The position numbers were made by a program, and so were the translations under genes. From positions 2,988,711 through 3,052,710 of the forward strand of contig NZ_CP052135.1 in NCBI RefSeq assembly GCF_012955605.1: a DNA stretch of 64,000 bases, given 5' to 3'. Positions 1 to 8,065 of this stretch are shown here, piece by piece; positions within the stretch are counted from its first letter, which is position 1; every line of letters starts with the position of its first letter. This DNA is from Bacillus fonticola (lineage in GTDB: Bacteria > Bacillota > Bacilli > Bacillales > JC228). The notes beneath the pieces are model-generated. The model was not told the DNA's origin and made no database searches. It saw only the letters and a list, made by a program, of their open reading frames with translations.

Positions 1-198
1 CCTAGCATTAAGGACGAGTTGCCTCTTCCTACTAGTTGTTCGTATTATCAAATTAAGCTTGGTTTTATTGTAGAAGAAAAGAGATCCCGTTGGCTGACAC
101 ACGCGGAAATCTCTTCAGGGGTTTTGCAGTCAATTGCAGAAAAGGAGCCTAGCTATATTGTAGGTACGGTTCAACCATGGGACGCTCGTCCACAGTAA
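1..198 (+). CDS. C-terminal end of an unidentified protein (partial)
   Basis: Frame 1 is open from the window edge for 65 codons and stops at 196-198. The visible tail contains SRWLTHAEISSG and ends VQPWDARPQ. The motif around RWLTHAEI is vaguely like the end of some Nudix or regulatory domains, but I do not recognise the family. The gene converges on the flavin reductase, with 24 bp between the stop codons and no clear terminator. Confidence 0.55.
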   Translation, partial: PSIKDELPLPTSCSYYQIKLGFIVEEKRSRWLTHAEISSGVLQSIAEKEPSYIVGTVQPWDARPQ

Positions 199-222
199 AT
201 AACACGCAACTAAAGCAACACG

Positions 223-783
223 TTACTCCTCAATCCCCTTTTGTACCTGTACGGTCTGGTCATCGAACCTTGCATATGAAGATCGTCCTAGATAGAGGGG
301 AATGTGAAGCTTATTTGGATCCGGGAGACCATTTGCTAGGAATAGCTCCTCATCACGATAAAAGCCTACCATCTCCGCCACAAACCAATCATGATCACCG
401 TAGCTTTGACGGTCTATAGTTTTGCATTCGTAAGCCACGTAAGCATCGTGTAAAATCGGTGCCTTTACGTGGCGTCCGAGATCGTAGGTTAAACCTGTTC
501 TTTCTAGCTTGTTCCCATCGCGCCCAGAGGACACACCAGATTGTTGAATAGCCTCTGCTTTATCGAACGGCAAAAAGTTGATAGCAAAGGATTCTGCTTC
601 TTTCACAAGAGAGTATGTATGTCGTTCTCTTCCAATGGCTACACCATACATCGGAGGCGCATAAGAAATATACGAGTGCCAACCAGCTGCCATAATGTTT
701 GTTTCTCCTTTGTGGGAAACTGTGACAAGAGCTACCATTCCTGGATAACTGTGCATCACCGTTTTCTCTGTAAATGTTCTCAT
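223..783 (-). CDS. Flavin reductase family protein (FMN-binding split barrel)
   Basis: Predicted cytoplasmic FMN-binding split-barrel protein of about 186 residues, the usual length for flavin reductase-like/DIM6-NTAB proteins, which reduce or bind flavin and often serve partner oxygenases. The family pattern is visible: an N-terminal beta-strand segment (MVALVTVSH), then IMAAGWHSYIS and VAIGRERHTYSLV, where FMN phosphate and isoalloxazine contacts lie, followed by ESFAINFLP. The start at 783 is chosen because AAAGGGG lies 8 nt upstream of this ATG; the ATG at 789 and GTG at 792 are too close to that site. No oxygenase partner is adjacent, so the substrate is unknown. Confidence 0.85.
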   Translation of the reverse strand: MRTFTEKTVMHSYPGMVALVTVSHKGETNIMAAGWHSYISYAPPMYGVAIGRERHTYSLVKEAESFAINFLPFDKAEAIQQSGVSSGRDGNKLERTGLTYDLGRHVKAPILHDAYVAYECKTIDRQSYGDHDWFVAEMVGFYRDEELFLANGLPDPNKLHIPLYLGRSSYARFDDQTVQVQKGIEE

Positions 784-837
784 CTCCATCACCCCTTTCC
801 TTCATTAAAACACACTTCACAAAAAAACACGCAGCGT

Positions 838-1015
838 TTACTCGTTCGCTACGTGTTCATATCTTTTTAGTTGGTGTCCACCGTTGTTTTTCGCTGCATA
901 CATGGCGGAGTCAGCTTGACGAATGAGCTCTTCCATATCGTCTGTTATTGTGCATATACGCTCTCTTAATGGTAACACGCCGATCATAGCATCAGCGATA
1001 GACCCGTAGCTTTGC
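838..1015 (-). pseudogene. C-terminal remnant of a GGDEF (diguanylate cyclase) domain
   Basis: Reading the minus strand, an open frame ends with MEELIRQADSAMYAAKNNG followed by GHQLKRYEHVANE and a stop at 838-840. The segment ADSAMYAAKNNG is the characteristic last helix of GGDEF domains. Nothing resembling the GGDEF active site remains upstream; the sequence degenerates near 1015 and tandem array 1 follows at 1121. The gene has lost all but about the last 50 codons, so this is a remnant. Confidence 0.7.
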
Positions 1016-1120
1016 GTCCTTATTTTTCAACAAGTTTGCCTTTGCCATAGAAAAACGGGCGTGAGTCAACAATCTTCCCACGCGCAGAAAAGCACTCAAG
1101 CGAATGCAGACTTAGGGTCG

Positions 1121-1862
1121 GATTCGCAGACTCAGTGGAAAATGCTCAGACTCAGGGCCAGATACGCAGACTCAGTGGAAAATGCTCAGACTCAGAGCCA
1201 GATACGCAGACTCAGTGGAAAATGCTCAGACTCAGGGCCAGATACGCAGACTCAGTGGAAAATGCTCAGACTCAGGGCCAGATACGCAGACTCAGTGGAA
1301 AATTCTCAGACTCAGGGCCAGATACGCGGACTCAGTGGAAAATGCTCAGACTCAGGGCCAGATACGCAGACTCAGTGGAAAATTCTCAGACTCAGAGCCA
1401 GATTCGCAGACTCAGTGGGAAATGCTCAGACTCCGAGCCAGATACGCAGACTCAGTGGAAAATGCTCAGACTCAGGGCCAGATACGCAGACTCAGTGGAA
1501 AATTCTCAGACTCAGGGCCAGATACGCGGACTCAGTGGAAAATGCTCAGACTCAGGGCCAGATACGCAGACTCAGTGGAAAATGCTCAGACTCAGAGCCA
1601 GATTCGCAGACTCAGTGGGAAATGCTCAGACTCAGAGCCAGATACGCAGACTCAGTGGACAATGCTCAGACTCAGGGCCAGATACGCAGACTCAGTGGAA
1701 AATGCTCAGACTCAGGGCCGGATACGCAGACTCAGTGGACAATGCTCAGACTCAGGGCCAGATACGCAGACTCAGCGGAAAATGCTCAGACTCAGGGCCG
1801 GATTCGCAGACTCAGTGGACAATGCTCAGACTCAGAACCGGATTCGCAGACTCAGTGGAAAA
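1121..1862. repeat. Tandem array 1: 40-bp unit made of two 20-bp half-units, about 18.5 copies
   Basis: The unit is two alternating 20-bp halves sharing the core CAGACTCAG: one reads gatacgCAGACTCAGtggaa, the other aatgctCAGACTCAGggcca. Variation is limited to a few positions (gatacg/gattcg, aatgct/aattct, ggaa/ggac/ggga). Degenerate sequence begins at about 1101. The plus strand has no stop codon in any frame, which creates three overlapping spurious reading frames of 270-297 codons. The array starts 12 bp beyond the stop codon of the ABC-F gene. Confidence 0.95.
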
Positions 1863-1873
1863 CATCTCTATAA

Positions 1874-3766
1874 CTACGATTCAAACGACTCAATTAGCTC
1901 CGAAAGCTCTTCCCAGCGTTCCATTGCTTGTTCGAGTTCTGTTTCGGCTTCTTGTTGCTTGCGAAAGAGCTCGGTCGCTTTTCCGGCGTCGCTTCCTGCT
2001 GCTTGAATTTCTGCTTCCAGCGTTTTGATCGCTTCCTCCAGCTTTTCAATACGATCCTCTAGTCCGTCCCACTCTTTTTGCTCGTTATAGGAGAGCTTTT
2101 TCTTTCGCTTCTCTGGGCGGGAGTCGGTTTTTGTTTGTACCGTTTCTTGCGCTTGAGCATTTGCTAGCTGTTGTCTTCGCTGTTCCAAGTAATCGGTATA
2201 GTGCCCTTGAAAACGGTGAATTTCTCCGCTTTCAAAAGCTAGCAAATGGTCGACCGTACGATCCAAGAAGTACCGATCATGGGAAACGGTTAATACCACG
2301 CCAGGGAACTGATCCAGGTAGTCCTCTAGTACGCTCAACGTTTCGGTGTCGAGGTCGTTTGTTGGCTCATCGAGAAATAAGACATTCGGTTCACTCATGA
2401 GCACACGAAGTAAGTAAAGACGTCTTCTTTCCCCACCGGACAAACGATGGATGTACGTCCACTGATGTGAGCGTGGGAACAGGAACCGTTCTAGCATTTG
2501 TTCTGCTGTAATGATTTGTCCATCAACGGTATGGACGATTTCGGCAACTTCTGTAATGTATTCGATCACACGCAAACTTTCGTCCATCTCTTCATGCTCT
2601 TGTGTATAGTAGCCGATACGTACGGTCTGCCCGACAAGCACCTCACCTGCGTCAGGCTCGATTCGCCCAGCAAGCATATTCAGGAGCGTCGTTTTCCCGC
2701 TCCCGTTTGGTCCGGTGATACCTAGACGCTCTCCTTTTGTAATAAGGTAATCGAGTTGCGGGACAACGGTTCGACCGTCAAACGCTTTCGTAATCCCTTT
2801 GGCCTCGATCACATCATTCCCAAGCCGCTTAGAGCCAATGGCAAACTCGAGATTTTCTTGTACTTGCTCAGTCGATTGCTCTTGCAGAGATTCGACTCGA
2901 CCGATCCGTGCTTTTTGCTTCGTCGTGCGCGCTTTCGCTCCTCGTCGTAACCAGGCTAGTTCTCGTCTTAGCGTATTTTGTAGCTTTTGTTCTTGTTGTT
3001 GAGCTTCCGCCACTCGTTCTGCTTTCTTTTCAAGAAACAGCTCGTAGTTCCCTTTATAGGTGTACAGTTGCCCTTGGTCGAGCTCAAAAATTCGGTTCGT
3101 GACACGGTTTAAGAAATAGCGGTCATGGGTCACCATAATGAGCGAGCCAGTATACGTCGCCAAATGCTTTTCCAACCATTCAATCGTTTCGTGATCGAGA
3201 TGGTTCGTCGGTTCGTCCAACAGCAACAAGTCTGCCGGTTGAATGAGCGCTTTTGCGAGAGCCACTCGCTTTTTTTGTCCCCCTGATAGAGTCGAGGTGC
3301 GCTTATGGAAGTCAGAAACACCCAGCCGTGTCAGGATTGTCTTCGCTTGTGTACCCGCATCCCACGCCTGCTGAGCATCCATCTGCTGTTGCACGCGTGT
3401 GTACTGCTCTAACAGACGCTCGTTCGCTGGATCCGCCTCTAGCTTGTACTGTGCCTCCTCGTACTGAAGAAGTGTTCGCATGAGCTGTGCCTCCCCCGCG
3501 AACACCTCTTCCAAAACAGTACGATCTTCTGAAAAAACAGGCTCCTGTCGCAAATAGGTTAGCGTAAAGTCATTCGCATGGGTAATAGAACCCTCTTCGG
3601 TAGACTCTACTCCAGCGAGCACTTTGAGCAAGGTAGATTTGCCCGTACCATTGACGCCAATGAGACCAATTCGCTCCCGCGGCTCTACAGTAAATACCAC
3701 CCCATCCAAAAGCACCTTTTCTCCATAAGACTTTCTCAAACCATCCGCGACAACCAAACTCACCAT
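1874..3766 (-). CDS. yfmR: ABC-F family ATPase, Uup/YfmR-like
   Basis: Soluble ribosome-associated ABC-F ATPase of 630 residues without membrane segments. ABC domain 1 has Walker A GVNGTGKST, signature LSGGQKKR and Walker B LLLLDEPTNHLD. ABC domain 2 has GPNGSGKTT, LSGGERRR and VLFLDEPTNDLD. The charged linker between them (RRELAWLRRGAKARTTKQ) is the P-site tRNA interaction motif region, and the C-terminal 90 residues are a Glu/Lys-rich coiled coil typical of Uup and YfmR. B. subtilis YfmR is nearly the same length and helps rescue ribosomes stalled at difficult peptide bonds together with EF-P. That role is known for the family and inferred here. The gene appears monocistronic, with tandem array 1 abutting its 3' end. 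Confidence 0.9.
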   Translation of the reverse strand: MVSLVVADGLRKSYGEKVLLDGVVFTVEPRERIGLIGVNGTGKSTLLKVLAGVESTEEGSITHANDFTLTYLRQEPVFSEDRTVLEEVFAGEAQLMRTLLQYEEAQYKLEADPANERLLEQYTRVQQQMDAQQAWDAGTQAKTILTRLGVSDFHKRTSTLSGGQKKRVALAKALIQPADLLLLDEPTNHLDHETIEWLEKHLATYTGSLIMVTHDRYFLNRVTNRIFELDQGQLYTYKGNYELFLEKKAERVAEAQQQEQKLQNTLRRELAWLRRGAKARTTKQKARIGRVESLQEQSTEQVQENLEFAIGSKRLGNDVIEAKGITKAFDGRTVVPQLDYLITKGERLGITGPNGSGKTTLLNMLAGRIEPDAGEVLVGQTVRIGYYTQEHEEMDESLRVIEYITEVAEIVHTVDGQIITAEQMLERFLFPRSHQWTYIHRLSGGERRRLYLLRVLMSEPNVLFLDEPTNDLDTETLSVLEDYLDQFPGVVLTVSHDRYFLDRTVDHLLAFESGEIHRFQGHYTDYLEQRRQQLANAQAQETVQTKTDSRPEKRKKKLSYNEQKEWDGLEDRIEKLEEAIKTLEAEIQAAGSDAGKATELFRKQQEAETELEQAMERWEELSELIESFES

Positions 3767-3808
3767 ACATCCGTCCCTTCGATATGCTACCCATAACTAT
3801 ACCATAAT

Positions 3809-3860
3809 GGTGTCAGTCCCCCGCTACTTTAACGTATTACCGGGGCGGGGGACTGACACC
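3809..3860. repeat. REP family B palindrome (copy B1)
   Basis: Perfect 14-bp inverted arms GGTGTCAGTCCCCC and GGGGGACTGACACC separated by a 24-nt middle that includes CTACTTTAACG. The outer arms match the other family B copies at 48-64 kb, but the loop is longer. It lies exactly at the broken end of the histidine-phosphatase remnant. Confidence 0.9.
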
Positions 3861-4015
3861 GGCTTATATAAATGCTCGCAATCATTTAAGCTCACAATCT
3901 CGGCCACTGCCACTGCCTGCTGGCGCCCCAATGAATTCAAGGGAATGTTTGATGCCCCTTGTATACGCATTGTCCGATTCCAATCCGTCTCTCCGTGTCG
4001 AATGCAGTAAATCAT
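3861..4015 (-). pseudogene. N-terminal fragment of a histidine phosphatase (phosphoglycerate mutase-like)
   Basis: Begins MIYCIRHGETDWN, the RHGE catalytic signature of the histidine phosphatase superfamily, and continues through LNSLGRQQAVAVAEI as in intact members. Homology stops after about 50 residues at LNDCEHLYKP, where the frame runs directly into REP copy B1. Intact proteins are about 190-220 residues and need a second catalytic His that is absent here. The ATG at 4015 has AGGTGG upstream. The exact junction with the palindrome suggests deletion or insertion mediated by the repeat. Confidence 0.8.
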
Positions 4016-4118
4016 ACAAACCACCTGCTCTCTCCCGATCTAGTCAACAATTACGATTGTAAACTAGATGGGAAAAGAGTTCTAGGTAGTTTGTTCGACA
4101 ATATCTTTAGGCTTGGAA

Positions 4119-4880
4119 CTAACTCCTTAAAAAGCCACCCTCCGAATTAATGACTTGTCCTGTTATCCAGCCAGCTTCTTCACTTGCCAAAAAGGATATT
4201 AACTGAGCTGCATCCTGTGGCATACCAATACGCCCTGACAAAAACTTCGGAGCAAGATGTTGCTTTATTTCCTCCGTCATCCATCCTGTATCAGTTGGCC
4301 CTGGATTCACCGCATTCACGGTGATTCCTAATGGAGCGAGCTCTGCTGAGAGTGATAGTGTGAAAGCCGTAATAGCGCCTTTTGTCGCAACATAGGCTAA
4401 TTCATCAATCATCGGGCCTAATGCCTGACCCGATGTCATGTTAATAATTCTACCTGCTTTACTGTTGGAATTTTGAAAGCGACAAGCAAATTCAACACTT
4501 AGTAGAAACGTCGCTCTCATATTAACTGCATAGTGATCATCTAAAATCTTTGCATCCAAATGCATGTACCCGTCTCTTTCCGAGAAAGCTGCATTATTAA
4601 CTAAAACAGTAGGTAAGCCTACCTTTGTTTCGACTACATCTAAAAGTTGAGCAGGAGCTTCTGCATTAGATAAATCAACCTCCAAGTACCCACACCTAAC
4701 CCCTGATCCTTGTATCTCTTTTTGGAAATTTTCCACCCACACTGATTCAGCTTTCCAATGAATAAAGAAGATATCACTACCCTCCGCTGCCAATTTACGG
4801 CATACCGCTGCGCCAATCCCATTACTATGACTTACTCCGGTTACTAGAGCGATGTTTCCTTTAAGCTTACGTATGATCAA
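4119..4880 (-). CDS. SDR family oxidoreductase
   Basis: Short-chain dehydrogenase/reductase of about 253 residues (normal length), with the cofactor loop TGVSHSNGIG, the strand-4 motif VNNAAF, catalytic Tyr-Lys in YVATK and the C-terminal NSEGGF of classical SDRs. Such proteins are often named 3-ketoacyl-ACP reductase, but the substrate cannot be read from the sequence. The start is uncertain: AGGAGG sits only 3 nt before the TTG at 4880, the next upstream TTG is at 4895, and no ATG fits. It is not clearly in an operon. Confidence 0.85.
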   Translation of the reverse strand: MIIRKLKGNIALVTGVSHSNGIGAAVCRKLAAEGSDIFFIHWKAESVWVENFQKEIQGSGVRCGYLEVDLSNAEAPAQLLDVVETKVGLPTVLVNNAAFSERDGYMHLDAKILDDHYAVNMRATFLLSVEFACRFQNSNSKAGRIINMTSGQALGPMIDELAYVATKGAITAFTLSLSAELAPLGITVNAVNPGPTDTGWMTEEIKQHLAPKFLSGRIGMPQDAAQLISFLASEEAGWITGQVINSEGGFLRS

Positions 4881-4983
4881 CGACCTCCTGTACAAAGCAA
4901 TTACGTTTATATTAACGTAATCATGAAGCTAATTTGAAGAGAACGCCGTAAATTACTGGAATTCTACCTTGCGATACAAAACC

Positions 4984-5748
4984 TTATACCTGTTTCGAAG
5001 CAACCACCCCACCAAACGTCCTCACAATATGATTAAACGTATACCACTGCTTCGTCGGCACTTGATGAGTGGCTCCCTTTAAGTGAATTACATGGTGACG
5101 GGGGCATTGTTTATAAAGCTCTCCGTGTGGAAATATCCACGGTGTCATCGTTCCGTAAACTAGTAAAAGCGGAACACCGAGCTCTTGAAGCGATGAAGTG
5201 CGATCATAGAGTAGGCACCGGTGATACATTCCGTACCACGCTTGAACGTTCGCTTTGCACATGTGTTGGTAAAGTTGTTCTTGTACTAGTTCATCGGTTG
5301 TATGAGAAGAGGCTAGTACTCTCGCTAGCGCACGAGGGAACCTCTCTACAGCAATTAAACCCAGTAAGAATTCCGTGTACAATCCCTTTGTAACTATCTT
5401 GGGAAAACCACCTGATAGCAAAATCCCCAGCGTTCGTTCTGGGTATTGCAAGGCAAATTCCTGCGCGTAGCAGCCTCCAGCTGAATACCCACAGAGGAGC
5501 GCTTTAGGAATGTGTAAGTGGTCAAGTAATCGATGGATTTGTTCTACTTGCTTTGTAATCGGAATCAGCTCTGGATCAAAATCTGAATCGCCATGACCGT
5601 TAAAGTCAGGCATAATAAGACGATACTCAGTAGACAACTGCTTCTGAAAAAGAAACACCTGACTCCCAAGACCCGGTGGATGAAAGAATACGATCGGCGT
5701 TCCTTCTCCTAAATCTTCGTAGGCCATGCCTTCAAACGTCTGCTGCAT
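4984..5748 (-). CDS. Alpha/beta hydrolase
   Basis: Alpha/beta-hydrolase-fold protein of about 254 residues. Visible elements are the oxyanion-hole HPPG, the nucleophile elbow GYSAGG and the late catalytic His in KGATHQVP. The ATG at 5748 is preferred because GGGAG lies 8 nt upstream; an ATG at 5763 overlaps the upstream stop codon. It follows the FAD-dependent oxidoreductase with essentially no gap, so the two are translated from one transcript and probably act on the same lipid-like or isoprenoid substrate (inference). Confidence 0.85.
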   Translation of the reverse strand: MQQTFEGMAYEDLGEGTPIVFFHPPGLGSQVFLFQKQLSTEYRLIMPDFNGHGDSDFDPELIPITKQVEQIHRLLDHLHIPKALLCGYSAGGCYAQEFALQYPERTLGILLSGGFPKIVTKGLYTEFLLGLIAVERFPRALARVLASSHTTDELVQEQLYQHMCKANVQAWYGMYHRCLLYDRTSSLQELGVPLLLVYGTMTPWIFPHGELYKQCPRHHVIHLKGATHQVPTKQWYTFNHIVRTFGGVVASKQV

Positions 5749-5763
5749 AGTCACATCTCCCAT

Positions 5764-7110
5764 TTAATGATGATCTTTAAAGTAAGCATCAACCGCACGG
5801 ATCCCTGAGGCCGCGGCGCCTTCCATCGTGGCAAAGTAAGGCTGGTGTGTGTAATCGCCAGCTAAATAGAGCGATTTGATAGGCGTTTTTTGCTGTGGTC
5901 TTAAGTGTTGATTTCCCGGTCGTAAAGAGTGAAAATCGTCGACATGATCAATCTTCCTGTAATCGAGCACGTGATCTCGAATGGGGATGCCAACTCTATC
6001 TAAGTCTTTCAGAACAATTTCTAGAGTTTCCTTCCCGTCTAACTCCAGGAACTTCTCCGGTGGGGTCAAAATAATCGAAAGTCTTCCCTCAGACTCCTGG
6101 AAAGTGGTTCGAGACTGTTCAGCAAAGCTCGCTAAATGGGTTAGAGGGGCAAAGGACGTGATATCGATCTCTATAGCGGGTTTGTCCAGCTCTATTTGAA
6201 TTACAGACGCTGGCATCATCGGCAGCTTATAGATCGTGTTTGCAAAAAAAGGCTCGTCCTTAAACGGCAATGCCAAATCCTTGACGTTATGCAAAGTCGT
6301 GGCGAGAATGGCAGCCTTTTCACAAGAGTAGCGATCGCCAGCCTCGGTCTCGACACCAGTAACTTTTCCATCCTGTACCTGTAACTGGTGAACCCTGACA
6401 CCCGTTTTCACCTCGCCGCCAAGCTCGCGTATTTTACGAGCGATGGGTTCACACATCACCTCAGTCATACCACCATTAAAGGCACCAAGCCTCAATTTAT
6501 AAAATTTCATAACGCCAGGTGCAAACAATCCAAAAAAGACGTAAGCAGAATACTCAGTAGGAGGTAAAAAATAAATACCTGTAGACAAAGGAATAATCAG
6601 ATAGCGAAAAGCTCGATCCGTCACACCGCATTTTTTGGCAAATGAGCGCACGTCAATTTGATCTAGTTTTTTAGGGTGAAACAAATATTGAAGAAGCCCA
6701 CCTACGAAGAAAGGAATTAAAGAAAGCTTGTCCTTCAAAGAAAGATACTTATGATTACCGATAAGTCCCTTAATCATTTTCACAAACCCAAATAGAGGCG
6801 CCAACCCCATCACGACTGGGCGTTCTTGCCCTACTCTCACATGGATTTTTTCTTCCCACGTCAGCATCTCGTTTAATTCAACATCGGCTTTTCGCAATAT
6901 TTTTGGTAGCTGTGAGTAATATCCAATATAGCGATGAAACCCAGACTCCACGTGCATACCGTGATCATTCCATGAAGAAGTACGACCACCAACCTGATCT
7001 TCTGCCTCCAGCACCAAAACTTTCTGGTTCTTTTCAGCGAGCAACAATCCACTCGTTAAACCAGCAAGTCCACCGCCGACCACGATGGCGTCGTATATGT
7101 GTGTATCCAT
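5764..7110 (-). CDS. FAD-dependent oxidoreductase, phytoene desaturase/amine oxidase family
   Basis: Flavoprotein of 448 residues with an N-terminal dinucleotide-binding motif VVGGGLAGLTSGLLLAE, then GGRTSSW (the amine-oxidase/carotenoid-desaturase GGR motif) and a C-terminal FAD motif LYLAGDYTHQP. The size and pattern fit the hydroxysqualene dehydroxylase/zeta-carotene desaturase-like branch, so the substrate is probably an isoprenoid, but no squalene or carotenoid synthase is adjacent. It is the first gene of a two-gene unit with the alpha/beta hydrolase. Confidence 0.85.
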   Translation of the reverse strand: MDTHIYDAIVVGGGLAGLTSGLLLAEKNQKVLVLEAEDQVGGRTSSWNDHGMHVESGFHRYIGYYSQLPKILRKADVELNEMLTWEEKIHVRVGQERPVVMGLAPLFGFVKMIKGLIGNHKYLSLKDKLSLIPFFVGGLLQYLFHPKKLDQIDVRSFAKKCGVTDRAFRYLIIPLSTGIYFLPPTEYSAYVFFGLFAPGVMKFYKLRLGAFNGGMTEVMCEPIARKIRELGGEVKTGVRVHQLQVQDGKVTGVETEAGDRYSCEKAAILATTLHNVKDLALPFKDEPFFANTIYKLPMMPASVIQIELDKPAIEIDITSFAPLTHLASFAEQSRTTFQESEGRLSIILTPPEKFLELDGKETLEIVLKDLDRVGIPIRDHVLDYRKIDHVDDFHSLRPGNQHLRPQQKTPIKSLYLAGDYTHQPYFATMEGAAASGIRAVDAYFKDHH

Positions 7111-7211
7111 AAAGTTTAACCCCTCGTTTTGCAGCTACAGACCGCAAGTATGTTGCTTATAATATGGCTCTGGTGTGGTTCTTTATGCGTTTGGTATGGG
7201 GCTTAACTTTA

Positions 7212-7241
7212 GGGAACTGGTACGCCCCGAACTGTGTCGAA
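7212..7241 (+). repeat. REP family A copy A1
   Basis: Match to the family A consensus GGGAACTGGTACGCCCCGAA followed by ttttGTCGAA (here actGTGTCGAA). It forms a direct pair with copy A2 32 bp away, on the 3' side of the RAYT gene. Confidence 0.85.
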
Positions 7242-7272
7242 ACGGAGGTACTCACTATGCGGAAATCATTGC

Positions 7273-7301
7273 GGGAACTGGTACCACCCGAATTTTGTCG
7301 A
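7273..7301 (+). repeat. REP family A copy A2
   Basis: GGGAACTGGTACCACCCGAA then ttttGTCGAA, with a CGC-to-CCA change in the centre. It lies 4 bp beyond the stop codon of the RAYT gene and in inverse orientation to copy A3 on the other side of that gene. Confidence 0.85.
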
Positions 7302-7305
7302 AAAA

Positions 7306-7893
7306 CTAATTCGTAATTAGTTCCTTTCCCTTTACCTTCACTGCTTCCTCATAAATAGCTTGTACATATTGCTTACGCTGCTCTCCACCATTACCAGGAA
7401 ACGTCGATAATACGGCCCCCACGTCCATGTAGGAGGGCCTTTTCTCGTTGGTTATATCTGCAAAGTAACGGTAACTGCTCCACCTATAGCGTGGCTCTTT
7501 TGCCACCAAACCTGCCTTCACGGGGTTTAAATGAATATACTGACTCACCTTTTGCATAGAGCGATACCCAATCACAGGTTCGCGAAAATATCGATTCTCA
7601 AATACGTGACCAGTTAGGTGAAAGCGATTGTTATAGTATCTAGCAAATCGTTTATTGATGACTCCCATCACGATGGACAAAGGGGTTTCGCTGCTTTGAA
7701 TTAATAGGTGAGTGTGGTTGTGCATGAGGCAGTAAGATGCAATGGAGAAGGGGTACTTTTCATGAGCTTGTTCAAGTATGTGTTCGTAGGCTAGAAAATC
7801 ATAATCAGTGGCAAATAAAAGGTCTCGATGATTCCCTCTGGACACAACGTGATAGTAAAAGTGAGGGTTCCAAGGTACATATTTTCGAGGCAA
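7306..7893 (-). CDS. REP-associated tyrosine transposase (RAYT), system A
   Basis: Single-domain Y1 transposase of 195 residues related to IS200 TnpA and E. coli TnpA-REP. It shows the HUH motif MHNHTHLL (His60/His62), the conserved GHVFENRYF, the catalytic-Tyr block SQYIHLNP (Tyr119) and the terminal RWSSYRYF typical of RAYTs. The start is a TTG with AAAGGAG 9 nt upstream. It is flanked by family A repeats, A2 just after the stop and A3 inverted about 100 bp before the start. RAYTs are thought to be domesticated or single-copy enzymes that move REP hairpins as single-stranded DNA; that is known for the family and inferred here. Confidence 0.92.
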   Translation of the reverse strand: MPRKYVPWNPHFYYHVVSRGNHRDLLFATDYDFLAYEHILEQAHEKYPFSIASYCLMHNHTHLLIQSSETPLSIVMGVINKRFARYYNNRFHLTGHVFENRYFREPVIGYRSMQKVSQYIHLNPVKAGLVAKEPRYRWSSYRYFADITNEKRPSYMDVGAVLSTFPGNGGEQRKQYVQAIYEEAVKVKGKELITN

Positions 7894-7991
7894 TAAGGTT
7901 GGCTCCTTTCGGGGAAGGGAATTTTGGAACTAGGGGAAATAATAACGCAAGTTTAGTATACAAACAGCAGTCGGAAAAGTCACTTTATTCA

Positions 7992-8022
7992 ATTCGACAA
8001 AATTCGGGGCGTACCAGCTCCC
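7992..8022 (-). repeat. REP family A copy A3 (inverted)
   Basis: Plus strand reads TTCGACAAAATTCGGGGCG then TACCAGCTCCCG, the reverse complement of the family A consensus. It lies upstream of the RAYT gene, so A2 and A3 form an inverted pair enclosing the transposase. Confidence 0.9.
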
Positions 8023-8023
8023 G

Positions 8024-8063
8024 TACAAAAAAACCGACAGGGCTGCAACACCCGTCGGTTTCA
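8024..8063 (-). terminator. Intrinsic terminator after gntK
   Basis: On the minus strand AAACCGACGGG and CCCTGTCGGTTT form a GC-rich stem followed by a run of T. It starts 3 bp after the gntK stop codon. Confidence 0.85.
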
Positions 8064-8065
8064 AA

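Noticed and set aside
1061..2028. Three overlapping plus-strand reading frames of 270-297 codons with repeated Gln/Ser/Asp/Arg-rich peptides
   Set aside because: They are translations of tandem array 1. The 40-bp unit has no plus-strand stop codon, and 40 is not a multiple of 3, so all frames stay open and the peptide rotates through frames. No ribosome binding site is convincing.
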